63,595 bases of DNA from Alphaproteobacteria bacterium. GTDB lineage: Bacteria > Pseudomonadota > Alphaproteobacteria > Micavibrionales > Micavibrionaceae. The stretch's first letter is position 1. Each line of letters opens with the position of its first letter. The stretch is taken from assembly GCA_030432025.1 (NCBI GenBank), contig JAUIIA010000012.1, forward strand, positions 1-63,595, written 5' to 3'. The notes beneath the pieces are model-generated. The model was not told the origin of the DNA. It made no database searches and worked only from the letters and a program-made list of their open reading frames with translations. The position numbers were made by a program, and so were the translations under genes. Positions 19,601 to 31,600 of this stretch are shown here, piece by piece.

Positions 19601-22600
19601 CTGGCAGCAAGATACGTTAGGCCCGCATCTCCGTCTTCTACGCCTGCGTTATTAAAGTGCACTTGCGTATCCGTGCCGCCGACTGTGGCTGTGCCAAAGT
19701 CGGTGTAGCTGGAACAATCGTTGGAGAATTGAAGTCCTGTACCTTCGACGTAACGAATACATCCTTGTGATCCGGCTGTACCGTCATCATCGATAAGGAA
19801 GTCACCGCCAACCAGAGCCATGCGGTTATCGGCCGATAGGTTATATCCCGCCTGAGGCCCCATAAAGATACCGAGGGATTGAATACCTGTAACTTGCGGG
19901 TCGGTGATATTGCCAACAGCGTCATCTAACAAGCCGATAGCCATGGAGCCGTCACCGGCGCCGCTGTTGTATGTGCCGTCACCGACGAGAACTTGCTGAC
20001 CTAGCGCAATTGAACCATAACCGCTGGCTTCACTGGTGCGTCCAATGGCCATGGCACTTTCTCCATCAGTTGTAACGGAGGTACCTAATGCAAAACTACC
20101 TGATCTTTGTGCGACGGCGTTTTGTCCGATGGCGACGGAACTGCTGCCACCTGCGATGCTGTTAGGACCAATAGCAACCGCATTGGCTGCATCGGCTCTC
20201 GGGTTTTGACCCATGGCGATACTGTAGGACGAGACATTACTATCGTCCCACTGGTTACTATTCACTGATCCGACGCGGAAGGCTGCGGTTTCTACATCGA
20301 AGAACATGCGCACGCCTGCGCCCGATACCGGAACGCTGGATGTGCCTGTATATGTACCGTCGACCAAGATGTCGCCGGTACGGCTAATGTATGTTGTGTT
20401 GTCCGTCCACAAGCCGCCGGAACCTGCAGAAACGGGTTCCCAGTCGCCGGATGTATTGTTGTAAGCCAGCAGCTGGCCGTCTGTTACGCCACTTGTGTTC
20501 ACATCATCCAGATCGTTGATGGCTAAACCGTTTGGTGTGCCGACGGATGTTTTCGGTGTCAGGGAAATGCGGTCGGTCGCCGATACGCTGGCGATGGTCA
20601 TCGTGTCATTCGATTGATCATAAGTGAACGCAGCTTCACCCGTCAGTGTACCGCTGTCATTGTATATAACTTGTGTATCTGCGCCTGCGCCGCCGCCGCC
20701 GACGGCTGCACCTGCACTCACGATGGCGACCCAGTCGCCTGCTGTTGTGGAGTATACTTCGTAGCTGTCTGTTGTGCTGTTGAAACGGATCATACCATCA
20801 ATGCCTGTAGGACGCTGGGCTGTTGTACCAGCAGGCATCAAAATGGAGCCTGTACCCAACGCATAGATACTTCCCGCTTCTCTGGAAACGTCGTTACAGT
20901 TCGTGCCGCCGTCATCTGTACATAGCGCGCCATCTTCAATTGTCAGTGTACCATCCGGAATGTTTGTATCGTCCGCATCAAGCGTGTCAGTTGTGCCACC
21001 GATTGCAACGGATGCGCGTTCGCGTCCCAGAGACATGGTTGTGCCGCTCTGTGCGCCAATAAATGAGAGGTTATTGTCAGCACCGCTGTAACGGATGATA
21101 AAGTTGTTACCCTGATCGTTTTCCTCGAAAATAATCTCACCGATCGAATTTCCGGGACCGGACAGACGGAATTGCGGGTTGTTACCTTGATCATGGAGAT
21201 GCAGAAGTGTGTCAGGTGTTGGGGTGCCGATACCCACGTTACCTGCGGAGCTGATACGCATGCGTTCCGCAGAGGTACCTACATTCGTATTGGTCTCGGT
21301 TCTAAATGTGATAGCTGTCGGGACAGTACCGTCAGAGACTGCACCGTCAACATGTCCTGTGATCTGCGCTCTCGTTTCGTAGCTGTTTCCATCATACCCT
21401 GTGAAACGGATCGACCCTAGCTCATCATCATTGGCAACGGCTGTTTCCGACCCTACACCGCCGCGAGAACGGAACAGGTCAATATCAGACTTTCTGGTTG
21501 CTGCGTTGGAAGAAGTACCGATCGCAAAGTCGCCAATATTGGTCGCTGTTGCGTCGAAGTAAGATTGGAACATTTGGTTACTGTTAGGCAATGCCTGAAT
21601 TACTCTTGTGTCTCCGATCATGACTTGGTTGTTGGCAAGGTCACCGTAAATAAGGTCGCCGATATTCAACTCACTTGATGCTGTTGCTGATGATGGGTCG
21701 ACGTCATAACCGATGATGATGTTGTTATCACCTGTGGTGATCACATCACCGGCCTGATAACCGAGTAAGAGGTTGTTATCCGCGCCGCCCGCGCCGCCCT
21801 CAATTGTTGAGCCTGCTCTGGTACCGATTGCAATGTTACGGTTCATGACACCGATAACACTACCGATACCCGCATCTTCCCCGATGAAGATGTTGTCGCT
21901 ACCTGTGTCGTTGCTGCTGCCTGATCCGTCACCAATGCTGATGTTACTGTTACCGGACGTTATCTCATTCGCTGTGAAGGAACCCATTGTGATGTTGTTG
22001 CCGCCCGTTGTGACTTTCGGTGATGCGAAGTAGCCAAGCGCAATGTTGCCGTCGCCGCCGGATACGTCGCTCAAGGCCGTGCCGCCGATGGCGATGTTGC
22101 TTTGTGCGCCGCTGTCATTCAGGTTGGTCAACGCGTTTAAGCCCAAGCCAATGTTGTCTGTATCTGTTGCGCCCAGACTGGATGGTGTTGTTACCAAGAA
22201 CAGGTTATTGGATGAGCCTGTTGTGGTTACCGCATCTGTTAAATCATTGATGGCGATAGCACCGACAGCATTCGAGCCGACATCTGCCCAGATTGTGCCG
22301 TTAAAGAACTGATACAAGCCGTCCGTCGTGTTGTAGATCGTCAAACCTGCAACAGGGGCAGCGACAAGGTCTCTTTGGCCCGTTGTCATACGTGGGGGTA
22401 AGAAGCCAAGCGTCGTTGATGTTAGGTCGAGCAGGGCGGAGTCTTCAGGGTTGTTTGTGCCCATGCCAATGCGCCCTGAAGGGTCTATCGCGATACGGGT
22501 TGCGCCCGCTGTCACGTCGAAAATTTCTAACGAGCCTGCACCGGGTCCGTTACCTGAACCTGTTGACCAGATGTCGAATGCGCGTCCGCCTGTTTGAATT

Positions 22601-25600
22601 GTATTGTCGAGTGTAAGGCGCGCACCCAATGCTGCGCTAGGGTCATTGTTTTCGATTGTGATATCGGTGTTGTTTGTACCGACGACATGTAATTCGGATG
22701 TAGGGCTTAATGTTCCTATACCGACATTGCCTGTGTTCTTGATTACCATCTCGGCCGTGCCGTCGCCTATTAATTCTCCATCGGCGGTGACATTAAAGAC
22801 CATACGCCCTGGCATATCGTTTGCGCCGGGGGTTCCATCTGACTCTACCAGAATTGTTCCTGCTGCTCTGAAATCGTTGCCGTCATGTCCGTAGAAACGA
22901 ACCCCGCCAAGTTTATCATTCTCTTGAACGATGGCCCCGGCTCGGGATCGGCGTAACTGAAAATCAGGGCCAAAAGATGCGTTTGTGCCGTTAATGCTAT
23001 CAAGGAACATGTCGCGATTATCACTTACCGCGTGCAAAACACCTGATGTAGTGGTTGTTCCGATACCCAGTTCGCTTCTTAAATATCCATTTCCGGCATC
23101 ATCCACCCAGAATTGCGACGTTGAATCGGTTATACCTTCGATCAAACGTGACGTGCCGGGCGAGGCGGTGGTTGTTTTGTTAATTAAAAGACCCCAGTCA
23201 TCACCTGTACCTGTGCCTTTATCGACATTGTAGTAAAGGCCGAATGCTGTACCGTCCTGATTGTCCGAGGTCATGTCCATCATTTGACCGACGGTGTTAC
23301 CCGTATTTAAAACCAGTTCGTCGTCTGTGCCTGAGTCTCCGGTATGAGCTGCTATTCGTGCTCTCGTGGCACCGCCACTTGTCTGGAAATCAATGAAGGA
23401 TGTGCGGTTTGCGGTATCCATATCGTCAATGATAATGGCTGTGTTGTCACCATCACTGCTGATGCGCAGTGTGGATGCTGCGGCACCCAGATGCAGATTG
23501 GATTGCGGTGTAGCTGTGCCGATACCGATATTGTCGGTCGTGTTGTAAACGTAGCTGTTTGGTATATCGACTTGCCAGTCATTATCCGTGCCCGCGGCTG
23601 TCGAGAAGGATACCCATGCTGTGCCGTTAAAGTAGTCGGTGGTGTTCGTTGTCGTGTTGTATACGGTCAGACCGGTGGCTGGTAACGCGATATTGTCGCG
23701 TTCCGTTGTTGTCATTCGTGGCGGTAGGAAGCCTTGTGTCGTCGAGTCAATTTGCAGATAGGCTGAAGCATCGATAGTGGTATTGCCGAATACGTATCCG
23801 CCTGCATTAAAGTATGAAGGCGCGCCGAGTGCAGAGTTAATGTAGGTGTTCTGCGTTCCGGCATTGCTTAGAAGTATCCATCCGATGTCTGTGCCTGCGC
23901 CGATCTGGACCGCGTTATCGCCGTCATCATCTTCACGGATAGCAATGTTGCCGTCGAGGATTGTCAGTTTGTTGGTTGGGTCCGTTGTGCCGATACCGAC
24001 ATTGCCTTCGAAATAGTTCACTCCGGTACCATCAGAGTAAATGTTGAAGTTATTTGTGCCAAGCCCGGTTTGGTCGCTGACGTATAGACCGTAATTATTT
24101 GTGATTGTACCTGCGTTCGTCGCGGGGGCAACCAGAACACCATATGCATCCGTAATTGTGCCGGAGCCGAGATTTCCGACGGATGCGCGGACGCCATGTG
24201 CAGCCGTTATGTTGGTGCTGCCAAAGTTTCCGACGGCACCGTTTACTGCGACGGCACTCGCTACTGTACCTGCGCCGTTAGATATCAACGCGTTTCCGCG
24301 AACGCCTTCCAGCAAGCTGACTGTTCCTGTTCCCTCATGTCTGGCGATGGCATAGTTACCGATCAGGGAATTAATGTTTTGTGCGCTTGCGGTGTCTGTT
24401 CTTGCATCGATATTCACGCCGACATTGTCTGTTGCTGCTGTTGGGGCGACTTCCAATTGAACGGCTATGCCACGTGTTGGGTCTGCGGACGCTATGCTTT
24501 CAGCAACGTTTAAAATACTTTGATGCGTTGTGGCGCCGAAGTAATTCGTGTTTACGGTGGAGTTGGCACCCAAAGCCGCGTGGCCGGGGACTGTTACAGT
24601 TGTGTTGGCGAGGTCACCGTAAATTGTGTTGCCGATATTCAACTCGTTAGATGCTGTTGCTCCGTTCACATCGGCGCCGACACCGATCATGATGTTGTTA
24701 TCACCCGATGTAAGGCTGTCGCCTGCGTTGGCGCCGATTAGCGTATTGGACGAGCCATCGGTAAGGGCCGTGCCGACACTATGACCGAGTAAAGTGTTTA
24801 AATTGGCCCCGCTTTGAATGCCGATGGCTGATGAGAAACCGATGATAACACTGTCGTTTACATCGCTGCTGCCAGCGGCTGTTCCCTGACCAGCGTTGCG
24901 TCCGATAAAGACGTTGTTGCCGCCTGTCTCGTTATACCTTCCCGCTGTGTGACCGATTGCGACGTTGCTTGGCCCGCTTGTGTTCGATATGCCGGCGGAA
25001 CGTCCGAGGAATGTGTTTGAGCTTCCCGACGTTGTATTGTTCCCCGCGTTCTGACCGAGGAAGACGTTGTTTTGTGCGCTACCAAGTAGCGAAGCGCCTG
25101 CGCCTTGGCCCAGTGACATATTGAAGTCAACGGTATAGTCAGTTGTAACATCACCAAGATCATCAAGGTAGATAACTGAGCTGGATGAGCCAACAGTCTG
25201 TGTGATTACACTTCCGTCGGATTTTACGCCTTTAAGTTCGAATTCGTCGTTAACTTCGTCCAGCCACAGTGACCATGACCCGTTGTCAAAATCCGTGTCC
25301 AACGGCTCTGCTGCTGGCGCATCAATAAAGACCTCACGGGATGCCATGTCCGCTTCAATAGCATCCCCAATGTTCAACCAGTCATTCGTGGCTGTCGTTG
25401 GAGCGTTTGCGCCGAGGCCGATCATTATATTGCTGTCGCCGCTCAGGTTTTGAATACCGGCCTGATAGCCTAGATAGGTGTTGCTGGTCCCGCCAGTCAT
25501 ATTCATACCCGCTTGGAAACCAAGAACTGTGTTCTGTGAACTTGTGTTGCTTGTACCAGCTAAATCGCCGATATAAACGTTGTTGTTCGCGGTGGTTGAT

Positions 25601-28600
25601 GCAGTACCAGTGCTGCGCCCGACATAAACGTTACTTTGTCCGGTAGTGTTCGCGGCACCGGATGCGCGTCCGATAAAGACGTTGTTGTCTGCGCCTGTTT
25701 CTATAGCAGCACCAGCAGTACTACCGATTGCGATTGTTCCTGATATGCTGTAGTCGGTGTCTGCGCTACCACGTCCTGCATTTAAGCCTATGAAGACATT
25801 GTTGTTGGAATCGTCCAGGTTCCTACCAGCTCCGTGTCCCAAAGTGACGTTGTCATATGCTGATGTAACTCTTTGTCCTGAGTAGTTTCCGATAAAGATG
25901 TTACCTGCTGCGGTCGTTGCACTTGAGGCTGTGCCAAAGCCCATCATGATGTTTCCGCTGCCTGTGGTTAGTCCTGTTCCGGCATTAATGCCAACCAGCG
26001 TGTTTGTGTCACCTGAATTTGTAACAGGATCGCCGACGATCGTTGATCCTGCGCCTTGTGCGATGAACAGGTTATTGTTTGTCGCATAGTCAGTGTAAGC
26101 ATCAGAAAGATCTGTAATCTCTGTGACGCCCGAACCGAGCGAGATTGCTTCCCAGCCATTTGCCGCTAAAGCGCAGAAATAGAATGTGTCGCCTGTGCCG
26201 TCATAGCGGATGCCGCCTTCGCGATTGGCGTCACAAGCTTCGCCACCGTCGGCGATTTTCAGGGTGCCGTCTACGTCAAGCAAGGTTTGCGGCGTGAGGG
26301 TGTTCATACCAATGAGGCCGTCATGGTCGACGATCATACGCGGAGACGGGCCTGCGCCTGTTTGTATTACAACGCGGCTTGTTGTTGCGTGTTCGCTCTG
26401 AACCGAGAGGCCGCCCGCGACGTCGGTTGCCAGATATGCTAAGCCTCCGCCCGCTGTGGAGCTAAGGCCGATGCCGACTAAACCTGCGTCGGTGACAGCG
26501 ATCACGTTAGAGGCGGCCGTAGCATCCGCATCCAGGTTGGCTACGCCGATATTTGTTCCTCCGGCATAGTTTTCAACCACGGTTAGCTTTTCAGATGGGT
26601 TGTTTGTTCCGATACCTACATAGCCGGTGCGGGTGATGCGCATCGCTTCGGCTTCTGTTCCCAGATTTGTTGTTGAGAAGATTAAGGAGCCGGAGTTGTC
26701 CGCACCAAGGCGGCGTACTCTGATACCGGCAAGGAGGTCGGTGTTGTTGTAAAATCCTATTCCGGCGACATCTCCGTCACTGCCTGATCTGAATCCTTGA
26801 AGTTCGAAAGCCGTAGTGCTGTCTGCGTTTGTATTCGATAGTGTCAGTGCAGTGCTGGCTGCCGAGAGGTTCGGTGTTGTTGTACCGATGCCGACATTGC
26901 CGGCGGCATCAATTCGCATTTGCTCAGTTAAAACCCCAGAGTCTCGTGTTGAGAAATTTAAGTAGGTGTTTGTGTTAGCGCCGCCTGTCCATCCCGCGAA
27001 GATTTGTGACATATCAACGCCACCCGTATCACCCTCGAATAATATTCGCGTTCCTTGGTCAGCTACCGGGGTGGATGTGTTATCTAACGTCAACGCGGTC
27101 AGTGTAGTGCTTGCCCCTGAAATATTGACTACACGGGATATATCCAACGCGGAATTCGAAAGGAGCATCCGTTCGCCGCCATTAATGTTGAAGCTAATGG
27201 TGTCGGTCGCGCCGTTATCTGTGGTGTCGACATCGATAAATGTGTTGTTGTCTGTGTCTTGAATACGGTCAGGAATAGCGGAGGCCAGTGTCGTGGGGTC
27301 TATCGCGACCCATGATCCCGCACCTGAGTTATAGGAAAGCAGGAAGCCGTCTGTCGGACCTGCCACGGATACATCATCCAGATCGTCCAGATTGGCAAAG
27401 CTTGGTGCGTTGCCTGCGACGCCTGCGATGTTGATCTTTTCACCGACATTGATGACGCTGCCGACGCTAAGGGTGTTTGTTGCTTGATCGTATGTGAAGT
27501 CGGCATCGGCACCGGGTGTGCCGCTATCGTTGAATTGTACTTCTGTATCGTTGCCTGCGACACCACCGGCAATTGAGCCGTTCGCGACAATCTGGATCCA
27601 GTCGCCTGCGGTTGTTGAATAAACTTCATAGGCATCGTCGTCACTGTTGAAACGGATCATCCCGTCGAGCGGGCTTCCGGGACGCTGGCCGACTGTACCG
27701 ACGGGCATAAAGAATGCATCCGTTGCTGCACCTACGTCCAATGAAGTACGAGGGACGACTTGAGCGGCGGGTGCGGCCGGATCGATTATTACCGAGCCAC
27801 CTGCGATTAAAACTGTGCGGCTTGTCGCAAGGTTTACATCGGCTTGGTTGTCCATGAAGAAGCCAAAGGAATCTACGGCGCTCACTGTCGGGTTTGTGCC
27901 GCCGAATGAGTTACCGGCGGAGAAAGCCATTGAACGTTGTCCGGAGGCGATGACATCGAAACCGAATGCCAAGGCATCTTGTCCTGTCGATGAACTAAAG
28001 CTACCGATTGTTATGCTGCCTGTGTTTGAAGCCAGAGCGTTTCGGCCCAAACCAATACTGCCGGTGCCGCGGTTGCCGCTATTCCATTCGCCGCCGCTTG
28101 TAAGGCCTGCGCGGAAAGCGCCTGTTGCAGGGTCATAAAGCATACGTTGGTCATATGTGCCGGAGCCTTCGTCATCGAGTGTTGGTGAACCGACCACCAA
28201 GCCGCCGCCGATAACGGACATTGTATTTGATGCTGTGACATCAACGCCTGTCTGGTCGCCCATAAAGATACCGACGGAGCTATCGCCTGTGACTTGGGGT
28301 ACTGCACCTGATGCATTGCCTGCGCCGATAGCGACGGAATAATCACCCAAGCCCGTGCCCGGTGCGCTGCCGTCACTGGCTGTGCCGTCACCTGCGCGGG
28401 TTTCAAAACCAAGCGCAGTCGAGCCGTAACCGGAGGAGGTGACCGTGCGACCGATGGAGGTACTGTAATCACCGGATGCTAGCGGGTGGTAACCAAGAGC
28501 GACTGTGCGTTGACCTGTTGCACGCGGGTAATCACCAAATGCTGTCGATCCATAACCAACAGCCCGTGCGTTAAGGCCCCATGCAATACTGTTAAGGCCG

Positions 28601-31600
28601 ATATTGGCATCTTGCCAAGCGGGATCAGCGCCGACAATCTCACCACCGCGTAAGGCTGCTTTGTTCTCATAGAAGAAGAAGCGTTTGCCGTTATCATCCA
28701 ACGCAGCATCCAGTGCGGCCCCTGCGTTAAGGAAATGGGCATTGTCGTAGGAAATGTATGTGCCGTCATCCGTCCAGAGGCCGCCACCGCCGCCCGATAC
28801 TGTCGCAGCTGTGAAACAGTTGTTGCCGTCTTGGTCACAATATTGTGTTGCGCCGATGTCACCCGTGACATCAACCTGAAGGGTGCCGCTGACGACGCCC
28901 GAACCGACGGCAAGGGTGTTGGCAGTGGTGTAAATGACGGAGTTTCCGACATCGAGTTCCCAATCCGTTACCGGAGCGGGTTGTCCTGTCACACGGCCGA
29001 TACGAACGCCGCCCAGTGTGTCGTCATATTCGATATAATCATTTGTGCCGTCCTCGCGCCATAGGCCTGCGCCTGTCGTACCGCCGGCGCCGACATCGAC
29101 CCAACTGCCACCGTCATAGAACTGGAATAGACCGGAATCGCCCGCGTCTGTTGAAAAGACCAAAAGACCGGTAGCAGGGGTACCGATCGCATCTCTTTGT
29201 GCCAGTGTCATACGTGGCGCCAAGAAACCTGCAGCTGTGGAGTCCAGTTCGAGAAGTGAGCTGGCGTTACCGGATGCACCTGTGGCACCGATTTTTACGT
29301 TCGCGTTTGTTTCGGAGAATGTCATCACATGTGACGCTGGTGTTCTTATATGCAGACGGTCATCAGTCGCTGATATTTGTCCGTCATAGCGAATAAGGAA
29401 GGAGGTGGCTTCCTCGCCGAACTCCATATCAAAAGACCGTCCGTCGACAGAGGTAATGCCGAAATCTGCGACACCGCCGCCGTAACCCATATTGACCTGC
29501 ATGACGGTTGTGGGTGGCGCCGTACCGGCAACGCCGATATTCAATGTGCCGGCGGCGTTGATGGACATTCTTTGTGTCCCGCTGTTAACAAATACGGTCG
29601 AGTTTACGCCGCCTGTGCCGTCGGCATCGACATCAATATATGTGTTGCCGTCAAAGTCTTCGATACGGTCTGTGCTGGCAGCGCCGATTTGGTTGTCGAC
29701 ATAGTTTTTCGTTGCCGCATCTTGCGCATTTGTCGGGTCGGCAAGGTCTGTAATGGCAAGGTTGTTTGCACTGGGGTCGTTGTCCAATACGTCAGGAAGG
29801 CCGTCTGCACCAACACCGTCACCGCCGCCTGTGCCGTCGGGGTCACACTGCCAGCTGTTGCCGTCCCAACGGCTGAAGTTACCTGCGCCGCAAGTGCCAC
29901 CCGGGTCGAGGTCCTTTGTTCCGTCTATGTAGAAATCACTGGCGTCAACGCGGCCATTGGAATTCACTGTGAAGATGACGCTGCTGGAGCTGTCTTCGAT
30001 TGTTAGAGGATCGGTCGTTCCGTCATTGGTATCGCCTGTGATGGTCATGTTGTTTCCGAAGGTCGATGTATCGGTCACATTTAGTGTGCCGGAGAAATCT
30101 CCGCTGCCGTCGACCTCTAAGGTATCGTTGAATGTCGAAACATCCGTGCCTGCGGCAAAGCCGATACCCAGACGACTATTGGCCAGATCCCCTTGCAAGA
30201 GGCTGCCGATAACCAAGTTGTCGTTTACAGCGGCGCCAAATACATCTGCACCCTGACCGATAACAATGTTACCCGACCCGCCGTCCAGTGTGCCTGCGGC
30301 ACCTGCACCGACGACGGTGTTGTTGTTACCCGTAACGCTTGCGCCTGCATCCTGACCAAGCAGGATCGTATCCGTACCCGGACCGTTATAGACGGTGTTG
30401 ATGCCGTCTATTTTGAGTGCCTCAGTCAAGTCGATTGCGCCGCTGACATCCAGTGCGTCATTCGGGCTATTGTCGCCTATGCCTACATTTCCATCACTTT
30501 GAACGCGGAGAATTTCGGAGGGGCCGCTTTGGTTGATGGTCAGAACAGGTGTTGAATCTGTTGCCGTAGAGGTGATGACGACACTGTCATTGAGGTTTGA
30601 TGTACTGTTGGCCGTGAATGAACCGGTGAGGGTTGTTGCACCCGTTACGCCGAGAGTGCTTCCCGCTGTTACTGCACCGTCCAGTGCTGTTGATCCTGTA
30701 ATCTGTGCGCTGCCCGCCACGTCAAGCGCATCGTTCGGTAGTGCTACGCCGATACCGACATTACCGCCGCTGTAATCAATACCGTTGGCGTTTGTGCCGA
30801 AGTAGCTGCCCGAGTTGACGAAGTTTGTACCGTCACAAACTTCTACTGCGCCTGATGTGTTATAGCGAAGCATGCCGACGTCGGCGGCGCTTGAGCATTC
30901 AGAGTTCGGCGTGAGTGTTTCGTCCGGCAGGAGCAATGAAGAAGCGCCGAGGCGTAATTGTGCGCTCGGCCCTGACAGGCTGAGGACATCCGTAAATTGT
31001 GCACCACCTGTGACTTCCAAGTTTTTGGTGATTTCCGCAACGTTGGGATCGCTGGCTTTGATGTTCCAAAGGCCACCTGATCCTGAAATAGCTTGATCGT
31101 ATGTTTTGGATACGACGATATCGTCGCCTCCACCGCCTATCGGGCTAACGTAAGTGGGGTCGGCGCCACAAGTTGTGTCAAACACACCGTTTGGACCTGC
31201 GGACATGACCGCAATCGCTTCCTTGTTCGTGCTGACCGTCCCTGCGAGCATTTCAGCAGCACAGGCACCATCGGAGTTAGGGGCATCGGGGCCATGGTCC
31301 CAAACACAATACCCGTAAGCATTACCCCATGGGTCAGTGAGCGTAGCACCGATCGATGGGAGCAGGCCACCGCCTGTAGGGCCGCCGGGGGTTACGGGAA
31401 GGGGGCCTTCCGTGTATCCGTCGCCTGTTGCGCCGCCTTCACAGGTTATTTCGTTATCTTCGTCGTTGGAAACGGATAGGACGAGGCTAGCGGCGACTTG
31501 CAGTTCTGATTTGGCTTGTTCGCGGCGGTTGACTTCAACCATGGTCGTTAGCGGCCCACGCATAGTCGCCATGATGCCGGCACCCAAAACGCCGACAATC

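Noticed and set aside
21680-26085. Regularly spaced repeats that might suggest CRISPR
   Set aside because: Spacing is in codon multiples, copies are diverged and in frame within one coding sequence, and no cas gene is present.
29377-30006. 209-residue open frame antisense to the giant gene
   Set aside because: It lies opposite a repeat-rich coding region whose codon bias leaves the reverse frame open; no start signal or family-like sequence.
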